The position numbers and the translations under genes are program-made. Shown piece by piece: positions 29,519-41,293 of a stretch of DNA of 64,000 nt. How positions within the stretch are numbered: position 1 is the first letter of the stretch; each line of letters opens with the position of its first letter. This DNA comes from Setaria digitata (taxonomy: Eukaryota > Nematoda > Chromadorea > Rhabditida > Setariidae): positions 372,001 to 436,000 of the forward strand of contig RCAB01000001.1 in NCBI GenBank assembly GCA_003640385.1, read 5' to 3'. The notes beneath the pieces were generated by a model. That model was not told where the DNA came from and ran no database searches. It saw only the letters and a program-made list of their open reading frames with translations.

Positions 29519-30099
29519 TGCATTCGCCGCGACAACTCAGTCTTTGCAGACCCCGAAAAGACCGCTTGTTCATCTCTTTGGCACCAGTTTTTCACTGGAA
29601 GACGCAGCCACTGTCCGTGTTCAACCACGCAATGCCTCATGAGAAATTGAGAATCTGTTTGAATTATACGGCGCAGGCTAACACGTGCGATGAATGTATG
29701 CCTATAGGTTCATTGCTTGAGATTGGAAAAGAGTTGGTGCTTCTTGCAAGTCACTCTTCCTTGACTGCTTAGCCATTGTAGAGGTGGAAGGAGGTTCTTC
29801 GTAAGCGTTTTATTCCTTGTTCCTAATATTAAACCTTCGGAAAATTTTGCAGTGGATTTTTCATTGCAAAAACAGCGTGCTGGGTGGAATACATGGCAAC
29901 AAGCTGGATAGGAATATCCAGAATCATGACAGATATATAATCCAGATTTTAATTAAATTGAATCTTGATTTATTTTGAAATGCATTATTAAGCAGCAAAT
30001 TTATAAAACCCTGTCTGGACTTTGTTTCATTGCCATACGAATCGCTTTTGCCGTGGGTTTAAATACCTGAAATCTTAATTCCATCTGTACTGTCACCTT
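29519..30099. other. Convergent 3' region of the MSP-domain and PP1-like genes
   Basis: Bases 29530-29772 are relatively GC-rich and open on the plus strand and may include an unrecognised last exon of the MSP-domain gene. The rest shows nothing. Confidence 0.4.
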
Positions 30100-32460
30100 C
30101 TACTGAATGTCCAATTTGCTGAAGGGTAGATAACAAACATGAAATGAGCAACTCAGATCTTCCGAAACACTCATTGTCGCAGCTGCGTTATCGAACTCCC
30201 CACAGTAATGCGGCGCCGAAAATATAGTCACTAAACGGCGGTTCCCGAAGAATTCGTACCCGTCTTGCACTACCTGAAGTGACTGCAGTTGGTGGTGTTG
30301 CTGCAAAAGAATCCTGAAATTTGATTAAATGAACCTGATGTGCACGAGCGACCAGATCGATGTTTAGTTTCTCACACATGCGTGTCAAAACATCAGCGCC
30401 GAAAACAGACGATATACCTCGACTGTTTGGTTGCCAACCTTGCACCCCTTCGTCTGGATCTGACCTAAAACCTTTTACGTATAGCGATGTGGCCCGGATA
30501 TTCACTGGATGACGAAAGTGCTTTTGAATGCGAAACGGCTGAAATCGGCAGACCGGAAGTATACATTCGATTGGATGGGTGGATTTTACTGCATGAATTA
30601 TTTCTCTAATAATAAGATTTTTCTGATAACAAAGTGTAGTCTTCCTAGAGTTGAGCATGGGAATTTACCACAGGATGTCAAGTTCCATGGAACTGGGTTG
30701 TGGATCTGATGGACGTTCTATGTTACGCAGTGAATCAAAGTCATTCAATTTTGGTGACAAACCACCATGCATGCACAAAATTTTCCCAGCAATACAAGCA
30801 GAATATGGGAGGTAGTTGAATGTATCCTGTAATGACTTATTCTAGTACAAACTGATATATGTCGGGAAAAGGTGAAGTTGAAAGAGTCGTCATCAGAATG
30901 TAATTGAATTTACATGATGAATCGTAAAATTTCCAGATGTGGAAACACTTAATACCTGAAAGACTCCCCAAAGACGGACAGAACGGTAGCGACGGTTAAT
31001 CTCTTCATAAAATCCATATACTCGATTAATTCCAGCGCATTCATGGTTTCCTGGAAGCAGTCGTATCATCTAAACTTTTATAAGTAAACTGAGGAAACTT
31101 GAAACTGAAACTTCAATAGAAGTTTTAGTATGTTCCGATACCTGAAAGTTTTTCCAGCTAATTGAATTACGGGAAAAATCTACTATAAAATTTCTTTTCA
31201 CACTCGAAAGAACTGAAGGTTGATTTCGGAGAATCACAGCTGCTTAATATTCACCTCTTAGTATGAAAAAGTTCTCAGGATACTTAATTTTGAAGCAGAA
31301 AAGGAGACACACAGTCTCAATGGACTGTTTGCCACGATCAACATAATCTCCAAGGAACAGATAATTCGCTTCCGGTGGAAAGCCACATTTATCGAAGATC
31401 CGAAGCATATCGCTGTACTATAATGTTTCATTATTAAAACCTTCTCAGTGCTTTCATTTATTATTGCTGTATTTCTTCTGTCATTTAATCGCTGTGTTGC
31501 AAATAGGATAATATAACTAACAAAAACATTTCTAATTAGTAGACATTTCTTTATCAATTATAGCAAATGTAATTAATTTTGCAGTTTTCATCCACCTGCC
31601 AGTAATTCATTCTATGAGAGAAAATAAGCAATTAAGGATACAAGAATAAAAATTAGCATCAAAAAATATACACTCTTGATTACTTATCCTACGAAAATTT
31701 TGTTTACACCTGATTGTTAATATCTCAGTTATTAATGTTTCCATTCTAGAAATGTACGGAAATTTTAATAATGAATTTGCTGTCCACTATAACTGTCACT
31801 GAAAGCGATATTTGGTTTGTGAGTGGTTCAGTTAAATTTTATGAGAGAACCTGTCCGTGTATATCACCGCAAACGACCACTGGTCCATTAATTTCAATGA
31901 AGACACTCTGACTTTGTAAAACTAGTTTGGTTTCTTGAAGTAATCCTATTAATTCCTCTTCTCTCACCTGTAAAATTAGTGATTAATAAAGAACTCACTT
32001 TTCGCTGAATCATTACTTTATATATTCCCAAAGTAAGCTTTTATCACTTCAAAAGAGGTAACACGATGTGAGAAACTCATTCACTCTTTACTTTTTACTG
32101 CAATTACTTATCATAAAATCAAATCTGAGCATGTCATGCTTAATGTAAAGCCGGTATTCCTGGAACCATTAAACAGATGACACTGCTAACAAGAGCAGAA
32201 GGAATGAATTATTTTTAATTAAATCAATGAATGCATTAAAGTGTATTACAAGTGGCAGTTTGAATAAAAAAATACATATGTACTTTACTATAACTAATCT
32301 GGTAGTCTGAATAATTTCTAGACTATTAAATTGGAACTGACAATCTTTTTGATATGGGTTCCTTTCTGTAAGCCAGCATTTAATAATCGAATGCTTAAAT
32401 CATGAATATGTGATAGTGATAAGACTTCGTCTTCTTGCCATCTTTTGAGAACTGATCTTC
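30100..32460 (-). CDS. PP1-type serine/threonine protein phosphatase, 5' end unresolved
   Basis: A metallophosphatase of the PPP family, closest to PP1. Exons 32460-32342, 31967-31851, 31417-31255, 31050-30956, 30826-30669, 30464-30335 and 30273-30100 give about 317 residues from the first recognised exon. All metal and catalytic motifs are intact: [22 protein letters not shown] (codon split by an intron), [22 protein letters not shown] and [16 protein letters not shown]. The last motif reads HYCGEFDN where PP1 has NYCGEFDN, and the tail is short ([12 protein letters not shown]...), so this is a diverged paralogue. Nematodes have many such PP1 copies, several germline or sperm enriched. The exon at 32460 opens in mid-codon, so an initiating exon upstream (32460-33450) is missing. 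The introns are small, one only 61 bases. Confidence 0.88.
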
Positions 32461-33457
32461 CTGAAACAGATTCGATAGGATTGTTCAGTGGATCTAAAAT
32501 GAGAACAGAGGATTGGAAAGAACGTGATATGATTGCTTATTTATCAGAGGCCTGTTATCAGCAGACACGTAACATCGTCATTGCCTTTGTCTCGTTCCAT
32601 CAATCCGTAAATGACCCACCAGTCATCCACTAACAATAACTACAAACATCCATTCCTGCTTATTTATTCGTTGTTTACAGGAGGGTTGCATTTGCATGAT
32701 ATGTATACCTGATGGGGTTAATTTCATGGGGCTGTGGGAAGAAGTTTCGACAGAAAATCTGAAATGATTTGAGAACGGTTAGTTGTATCTGTGCGAACCA
32801 TAAATAGAAAGGTTGGATGAATGACACATTTCTTATATGGTTTTATTTATTAAGTCGTTTAAGCAGTATTATAGCTTTTTTTTGCTTCTTTTTCAATCTG
32901 ATTTTAATCCCAATTTCCTTTATCGAAATTTGGGAGCTACCATATCTTATGGATATGGAAATTAGTATTTACAAATAAGCAAATATGTGTAATAAAAGAA
33001 AAAAACCATAGCAACTGGTGCGAACAAGTACTATAACTTTTCTAATAAACAGCTGATCACTCTTCGTCATTTTTTCACTGTAATCGATCAGAAAAATAAT
33101 CACCATTGTTGAACTGAAATATTTAGAAAGTTTGGAGGAGCTCTACTAAATAGATTTAAGTTTAAAGGTTCACAGGCAAAGTAGAAGTAATGGTGACAAA
33201 CAAAAACTCTATTTTATGCATCTTTTTTCTAATCCTCCTGATATTCTTGCGCATTTATTTTTTTCATCTTCATGCGCCTGTCAATAATAACATTTACAAT
33301 TATTTTTGATAAGAAAATTAAAAATCTACATCTGTAAATGAAATTTATACGGCAAATAGATAATCAAGAGGCATATGCTTTCAATGAGCGCTTTGTTCTT
33401 ACACAGAAGCATAAATATGACGGATGAACAAAAGGCCTAAATTAGCAAGTGATTAGT
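32461..33457. other. Gap between kinase and PP1-like genes
   Basis: It must contain the unresolved first exon of the PP1-like gene on the minus strand. A possible start is an ATG near 32600, but its phase did not fit the next acceptor. The rest shows nothing. Confidence 0.4.
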
Positions 33458-36123
33458 CTAAAATACCTCGTATTGTTCCTCAAAAGCGGCCCAGTTCTCC
33501 TCTACATCTGTGTCGTTGAAATCTGATGCGCTTTTGTCATATGAAGAATTGCAACTTGGACATCGTCTCAATTTCTCAATGTAGGCAAATGGTGTCAACT
33601 AGAAGACAACAATTTTATAGAAACCAACTCATTGGAAATTAAATTAGAATTCTGAAATCAAGAAATTATAAAATGTAAAGTTGGAGTTCTACAATAAGAC
33701 GTTTTTTCTCCTGTTTTTTTCAAGTTAGGATGTGCATAAATTGAGTATTGTATGATATGACTTTGGGTTATGTTGGAAACCAAAGGTTAGACTCGAAGAA
33801 AAAAACGACAGCACTCATCAAAAGTCAATTTGCAATAAGTTCCATTTTAAATCATCTCTTTTCCTCTCCGTTTTCTTATTTCACATGAATTACTGCAGCA
33901 CTTTTTTCATATAAATCATAGTAAATGAGCACAATATAAATAAAATAAATGATCAAGAAACACAATAATATGATAATAGGGAATTGATCAATTTTCCTTG
34001 AAAAACTGTTCTGTGCCGTGAAGATTAAACACTTTTGAGAGCTCCACGGGCCTGACGAACTATAATAAAATAAGCTTTCTAATATGGTAAATGATCGATT
34101 TAAAATAGAACTACCTTTTTCAGTGCAACGTCATCCCAATTAATGCTTTGGAAAAATGGATGAGATTTCACTTGCGTAAATGTAAGCATTCTTCTTTCCA
34201 CATTTACACTCAGCAACTGCAGAATAAATTAATTAAACGAAAACTTTAAATTTTAGAATAATAATATCCCGAAAAATATGTTCATTATTACCTTATTGAA
34301 AAGATCACCCAGCGCTGGCCCACAACATGGAGTACTATAACTATCATATCTGTAATGAACAGGTAACCAATTCAAATTTAAGCAAAGTAAATCAATGGAT
34401 GTTCAGGTAAAGTTAGATCAAAAGGATGGCAAATAATAATTTTCAGGTTTGTCAATAAAAATTTACCGAAGTTCAATGTGTGAAGTGGCACCACAATTTG
34501 GAAATGGATAATTATTTGTATTCAAAATATGAAGCAGTACTCCATAAGACCACCAGTCTACCTCTCTACCATACGATTTCCCTTTTGCTATTTCAGGAGC
34601 CATGTACTGTAATTCAAAGTTCAAAAACTTCGGTTCATTTCGGTTTATAGAGATGAAAAATTTCCTGTTATTTTTTTGTTCTTGGAATTTCTTAAATTCA
34701 TAAACTCAGTCAAGGAGGGTAATTAAAAGATTTGATCATTAATTTTATCTTGTTATGCTACAAAGTATGTTTCAAAGCTGGAAAATTACACAGACCTGAA
34801 GTGTTCCACACACTGTTTGCGTTCGTTCGCCATCAACAAGTTTTTTCGAGAAGCCGAAATCAACAATCTGAATATGACCATCAAGATCAAGCGCAATGTT
34901 TTCCATTTTTAAATCCCGATAAGCTACATTGTTCCTGTGAATGTAATCTAGAAATAAATAAGTTGGAATAGCGTCGGGAAAGTTTACCAAGCAAAATATT
35001 CCTGAATTAACTAGAGATAATTACGGATGAAAACTGAGACTGTAAATGAGGAATAAATGGTCTGTGGAGAGAATCAAAGATTTGACTGGTTAGTCAGAAG
35101 GTCGTTCATCTTTTTTAGCTGAATGCCTACTAAATTGTCACAGGTGACAACGTTACGAGGTGAAGTAGCCACACAAGCTACGATTCATGCGCTATTATCA
35201 CTCGAGTCGACGGCATGATGACACATTTTTGACAAAAGTTTTGTTAATCACTGATAACTGATAACCTAAAGCGAAGGCTATTTCAGCACCGTATATTCTC
35301 AACGTGTTTTCGGCAAACGGTCCGTAGTCGCGCCATAGCGTGAACAGGTCTCCGTAACCCATTGCGTATTGAAGTATTGTAAATAGATGAGTTCTCGACT
35401 GCCAACTTCTGTAACATTCCGCAATGAACACGTTACCCGACAGACTTCTCTGCAATACAAATAAACGGATCTAGTAACCTACTTCATTTCTGTGAACATT
35501 TCGTTTAACAATATCTGGTCGGATAACAAAAGATATATACATTCCAGTCTAAAAAGTATAAGTCACTTCCAAGAAAGGCACTTTTTGCATCGATTCAACT
35601 CACATGTATTGAAGCTTCATCTTTAACCTGCTGAATAGCATTCTTCATCAAAACTTCGCTTTTCAACTGCTTTTTCAAAGCGAAGAGAAGACCCTGCTCG
35701 AGTTTAAAACATACTCTGTACACTTTGCTGAATGAACCTGTGCCGATGCAATTTAAAATCTGAAAAAAGCAGACTGTCTGGAATGAAGAGCTAAATTATA
35801 TCTCCTGTCAGCCTCTGCATACAACTGCACTACACAATTCCTTAATTAATCTACTTAATGATCGGAATGATGACTAGAATCTTTTAAAATGTACCGAATC
35901 TATGACACTATCTGAGAATTGCAAAATTAATACTTCCGTCATTAATTTGTCGTAATTAAAGGAATTAACAATAGCTTACCGAAAAATCTCTTTCTGTAAT
36001 ATTTGATTTATTCGGAAATTCTGGTAGGAAAATTGCTTCCAAATGTGGTACTGGCCAAACACTTCTACCGAGCAAGTAATGAGCACTTTTCCTGCAACTC
36101 TGCTTATTCCGGCCTGTCTTCAT
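33458..36123 (-). CDS. AGC-family protein kinase, RSKR/SGK494-like
   Basis: Exons 36123-35980, 35759-35604, 35449-35266, 34947-34796, 34606-34467, 34349-34292, 34216-34115, 34059-34033 and 33598-33458 give 367 residues. The pre-kinase [20 protein letters not shown] closely matches human RSKR (ribosomal S6 kinase-related; function poorly known). Kinase elements: glycine loop GTGSFSKV (54-61, third Gly is Ser), FALK (Lys77), YRDLKMEN (171-178, Tyr for His as in other AGC kinases), DFG (191-193) and CGTLQYMAPE (208-217). The kinase is therefore probably active. The tail ends [21 protein letters not shown], resembling the FDDFD-type RSKR tail. ATG 36123 is the first in-frame Met; the frame stays open about 100 bases further upstream, so the N-terminus could be longer or spliced. 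The PP1-like gene follows on the same strand after about 1 kb. Confidence 0.85.
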
Positions 36124-39100
36124 ATTCGGCTCATACCTTTGTGCTGTTTCAAGAAGTTTCGAGGGAAGAAATGAGGCGTGAACCTGACGTGAGCGTCGTG
36201 GAGGCGAGTAATCTTCACGGAGGCATTCGTATTCGTCTCCTTCTCTTCAACATGTCTACCATCGTCCACTTCAGCAAACAGTTTTTGAATCAACGTCCGT
36301 GCTGATACCAGCAGGCTTAGTCTACTCAGAAGGTAGTGTAACAGTTTTGCTGTTCGACCTGTACTGGCTATTGATTAGAAAGCTTTAATTTGACTTGATT
36401 CATTTAAATTAATTAAGCTCTACTTAACGAGTCTTTCTCACACTAATAATTAGAGTAGATTAGATTGATGTTTGGAACTCGCTGGAGCGGTAAACTTTTT
36501 ATCAAAATCACACATCATACTTTTTCCAGTCATTTGATAACATGTCATTTCGAATAAAGCGATTGGAATGTGGGATTGCAATTTGTAAATTATGATAAGC
36601 CACTGCAGTTCAGAAGCATCGCGTTACATATGACCTATGACATGAAACGTTGACTATAAACACCTACGATGATCAAATAAGCATTTAAGTGAAGAAGCTT
36701 GTAGAGTAGCATGACATTATCGTGTAATTATGAAGCAGATTTCTGAAGGATGATCAGGTCGAAAAATGTGTGCATTGGAAGAATAGGAGCAGTGGAACAG
36801 GTAAGGATTTCAACTGATGGCAAAACAGAAGCTGCTTAACTTTTAGCAGAGATAACACTGCCACAATGAAGCAATACTGCAACGGCAATGAAGAATGCTT
36901 GGATAGTGAAGAGAATGTTTGAAATTCTGGGAGCATGTTAGGGCTAATGCACTGTTTATGGTTAAGTTGGAAATTATTAACAATCTATCACTCAACGATC
37001 CAGAAGAAACAGGTAAGGTAATATGCTATGAATCTATTCTCAGTGTTGTTGAGATGAGTTGTGAAGTCGGTATGATTTGTTTCTAGAGTGTTAAACTATC
37101 AAGAACAAGGGATTTAAAAGAATTCTTTTAGTCAGTAGAATCGTAACTAAACTTCTTATAGTCAGCATGAATCATCACCACTCATGACTGTAGTAAAAAA
37201 GAGTAAAAAGATGAAAAACAGACGGAGCTAGAAAAAGTTTTTCGAAAATTAAGGACAATTATTCTACAATAAGCTTTTTATTCTTTTCTGCCCAAAAAAC
37301 TGGAGAGGAACTCTTTCTACAGGCTAGCTACCTATATGTCAATATAGGGATCCTTTCCCTAGGTTCTTTCCTCGTTAAATAATTTTGAATTAAAATTTAT
37401 AAAAAATTTGTATAAAAATAGTGAGAGACATTTTCTCCTTCATATTGTTGATAACGGGCCAAGGAAAAACTTGAAAGATTATTATGCAGCATGAAAAGTT
37501 TCACATTTGAGTGGTGGTCCCAGGCAAATAGGTAGTGCAAAAAAAGAAACAATTCACATTGCACATTTATATAAAATTTGCAAAGCCTTTTAAACTGTAC
37601 CTCTTTTCAGAGTGGTAGAAATTGCACGGTTTTATGGATTTCAAACTAATTTTTGAAATGCACAGTAAAAGAATTATTCCACACATGTTGTCTTCTTATA
37701 AGCATGCTTAAACCGTAAAATAAGGTTTCTTTTCGGCAGATTCTTAAGAAGTAGTTTTAACTGAGTTATCTCTACTAAAAACTTGTCTCTTATTTTTCTG
37801 CATTAACCTGTATTTGCAACGCTGCAAAACGCAAAAACTCATTTTAAACAACAAATAACCTTTCTTTCCTGCTTCAGTGAGAGAATGTAACGCAGCTGTC
37901 ATATGGATTGACTTTTCAGGATATAACAGTAACGAGCAAATAGTTTAGAACAGGATGTTTTAATTGAAAATTTAAGTTGTGACGAGAGATTTTTGTTACT
38001 CTTTTATTACTGCAGAGTGGTTTCATCCTTATACATGGACATTCACCTGAAAGGAAAGTCAGTTAGATGAAATGCATATTGAACAGCTTACTTTTCAATG
38101 CTCGTGCTTCGAAACATTACACTGGACCATTTTGCCTTCCATATCTTTGTTTAAAGAGTGATTTTAAACTTTCAAGAAAAATTTCCTGCATTCCGAACCA
38201 ACCAAGATGAACCTAATTTAATATAAATTGTAAACAACATTTATATTTTCTGAATGTTGCTTGCAGCACTAATTGTTCCATCAATTCAATAAATAAAAAG
38301 TGTCATTTTTTAACTTCTAGCGATTTTCGAAGTTTTCAAAGATCTCTTTCAAAACCCTTCTCTTCTTTTTCTTTTATTTAACAGTAAGCCACATAATACA
38401 AAAGCTCATACATGGCATAAGCTTAAGAAAAGTTTTAAATATCAATTGAAAATTGAAAATTTATCACTTGACATATGCATATGCATGCAAGTAAAACTTG
38501 TCGAAAATAAGTATGAAAATGAATAAAGATTGATGAGGACTCATGCTATCCAAATCCATCATTTTAGATCATGTTTTAAATTTACTGCTAATTAAAATAT
38601 TTTGCAACAACATACTATAGGGAAGACAAAAGCTGAAGATCAGAAGCGCTTTAAAAAATGTTCCAAACCTATTTATTACTAATCTATCCAGTCCATATAG
38701 CGAAGTAGAGAGACTTCTAATTATTATTTTAATACTTTGGTAAGTCCTTAAACAAAAATTCCCCTGGTCATATTAAAATTGAAAACTGCCATGCGACTGA
38801 GCAAAGCACTATCAATCAAGACTGCACTAAGAAATTCGTTTCAACTAAATCGGAAAATGAAAGCAGAAAAAGAAGTATTATAGTTAATGAAATGAGGTGT
38901 TAAAAAGGGTAAATAAACTGAAAAAAAAAATGAGTAGCAAAGTTTTAACTTTTTTATTCCGATAAATTATTCAGATCGAAAATGTTAAAGTCACTTTTGG
39001 ATTAGCAAGCACATTGGAATAGATAACTTCCTTTTTGCATCAGTCCATCATAACCTCTTTCTACAATTCAATTTCAATTACTCACTCCTTCCTAGTTCTT

Positions 39101-39604
39101 GATCCATTTCAGTTTCTGAACTAAATTCTTCTCGAACAGAGAGAGTGGAATGGAATATGGATTCATAGATTCAATTTACATAATCTTATACAGAAAATCT
39201 AATGGAGTGCTGCCCACCACAAATCTCAATAAGCAGTGAATAATAATTCTGAAAAAAGCACCGTTATTTCAAAACTGATGACTCCCGACTTAGGATCTCT
39301 TAATCTTCATTACTTCGCGCAATCATCCCAATTATTCTTATCTTTACAAGTTCACACTTCTTTGCATGATTTGACAGGCATCTCAAACATCACAAGAATT
39401 TTATTACAGATACAAAATTTTAAGCCACAGCAACAAAAACCGCTGGAATACTATGAACTTGCTGCGCGGCTAATTAAATTTCTCAAAGAAATACAACATG
39501 ATAAACATTGTTGAAAATTTCCTGAATATTCCTTAAAAACTTGAAAATACCTCAGAAGTGACAAAAGTTATTTTGGAAAGAAAAATTTCTTTGGTTAATT
39601 TTAA
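36124..39604. other. Long AT-rich gene-poor stretch
   Basis: The first few hundred bases are the upstream region of the kinase gene. No exon chains, RNA genes or repeats could be supported. A 92-codon plus-strand frame at 39236-39514 has no recognisable motif. Confidence 0.5.
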
Positions 39605-40039
39605 TCAGAGAGGAGAAAAAACTCCCAGTGATTTCCGTAGGGAATTGTCGGAAACGAGGGGAAGTCTCGAACCACTCAGTTCCTTACAACAAAATAGACC
39701 AATGTCTATATAAAATACGCGGAGTAGTTGTCTATATTGGAAAAAGGTGATGATAAATCGATGCAGAATTCTTGGAGAAAGGAACGAATAAGCCGATAAT
39801 GGGGCAACTATTGATGTGGAAATTGAAGGCCAGTAAGCTGCATCCCTACAGCACTGAACCATGTGATTCGGTCGTAGAAATCCTCTACCTTCATCGCAAC
39901 CGTCCAGATTTCTCGGGAAAGCTATGAAAGGAATCCGATGACCACAGTTGGCCTGTACTTCAGACTCAAGCTCCTCCACATCAACCAGGCAGAGATCGCA
40001 CAGCAGGAATGCTACGACGAAAAAGAGACTAATACTCAT
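39605..40039 (-). CDS. Candidate secreted cysteine-containing protein
   Basis: A long uninterrupted frame in a locally GC-richer patch, beginning at ATG 40039 and open for 144 codons. The first 18 or so residues look like a signal peptide (MSISLFFVVAFLLCDLCL). An acidic stretch (VEELESEV) follows, then a cysteine segment NCGHRIPFIAF...GCDEGRGFLR...MVQCCRDA. The order CG...C...CC is loosely like insulin-superfamily B and A chains, but the spacing is unusual and the last two A-chain cysteines are missing unless a further exon supplies them. Beyond about residue 90 the frame looks less protein-like, so the true exon may end earlier. A frame this long is unlikely by chance here (well under one expected), but no family is established. 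Confidence 0.35.
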   Translation of the reverse strand: MSISLFFVVAFLLCDLCLVDVEELESEVQANCGHRIPFIAFPRNLDGCDEGRGFLRPNHMVQCCRDAAYWPSISTSIVAPLSAYSFLSPRILHRFIITFFQYRQLLRVFYIDIGLFCCKELSGSRLPLVSDNSLRKSLGVFSPL

Positions 40040-41293
40040 GGAATCATTGATTTCGAAGTGAAGCAACAGAAGCAAGCAGATGAGCTGCTGCCCTCACGAA
40101 GTCTCTCCCATACCGCCACCGAAACTTCATTTCCACATCACACAGTACTGCTCATACTGAGATCTTAATAATGCGGTGAATTCAAATTAAGCAAGTGAAA
40201 TGAGTGGATTCACAAGGTAACAACTTTGATAACTTGCTAGAGGACGATCATTACTGTTGCTATGACTGCAGAGATTATAAACTACCTAGCAAAAAACCAT
40301 GATTACTCCTCAAGAGCCCCACTTTCCAGTGGCACTTCTCCACTCTGATTAACAATTTACACATTCAGAAAGACTCTTTTTTCATGAAATTAGACTATAG
40401 AACAATCTCTATATGAAACCATAATCAATCCTTCTCACTTTAGGAAAACCAGAACTGATAACCAAGGTAATTACTTATTCAATAAATCAATGAAAGACCA
40501 AGCCCAACACATAAATAACTCTAAGCAAATATTGCTTTCCCTTTTTCTCGGAACTGGAACAAATTAAAGAAATGATATCTGTAGTGTTATCAGTAATAGT
40601 CCTAAATTACAATATTTAAGGGGAATAAATATATTAAAGGCATCACAACCAATTGTAACAAATTAACGTACGCTAATTATATTCCAACAAAATGAGTCAA
40701 AGTATAATGACTTCACGAGATTGGGATAGACTGGAAAAGGTGGAAAAAAGTAGTACTTTAGAAAATGTGAAGTGCAAAAAAAATTACGAAATGAATTAGA
40801 AAATTAAAATGATCCCATGCAGAAAATTTTTGCTACAAGATAATTATACAGCTTAATCTAAAGATTGAAAACAGTGTAAAGTTTGAAGATAAAAGTTAAT
40901 TAAATAAAAAGAGAGAGAAATGTGCAAATGTCACAATGTTGTCGTTTATTCCTAATTTGCTGAAGATAAAATAAGTCATTAAAAACGCAATTATGAAAAG
41001 AAAATCAGAAAACAAATCAAGATTTATAAGGAATAAATAAGATGGTAAGAAAATAATGGAACGGTAATAATCAAACAATCGTTCTCGAAAATACCTAAAT
41101 AAATTAAGTAAAACATAGCGAACTAATAAAGCATGTATTGTAATCTGAATGAATTTGAAAAGAATTCTTGTTCTTGATGAATATGAAGAGTTCGATTTTT
41201 GATCCAATCTCTAGGTCGGGCAGTAATTGAGAATATTGATACAACGAGATGAGATTACCCGCTTATCTATATTCAGCAAGCATGTCGTCTCGA
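40040..41293. other. Intergenic region
   Basis: No supported feature. It lies between the candidate secreted-protein frame and the 3' end of the TMEM165-like gene. Several short frames near 40900-41490 are AT-rich and unlike protein. Confidence 0.5.

Noticed and set aside
31030..31080. PP1-like gene apparently lacking the catalytic Arg before GNHE (reads LLPGNHE)
   Set aside because: The LLP codons are intron. The preceding exon ends ...ILRG with the Gly codon split, and the acceptor CTTCCAG restores LRGNHE.
33988..34059. Kinase ending early in a frame reading [14 protein letters not shown]
   Set aside because: A GTGTTT donor after LSK joins in phase to the exon at 33598, giving a tail like that of RSKR proteins. 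The early stop is in the intron.
36003..36305. 100-codon plus-strand frame
   Set aside because: It is antisense to the kinase pre-domain exon ([15 protein letters not shown]) on the minus strand.
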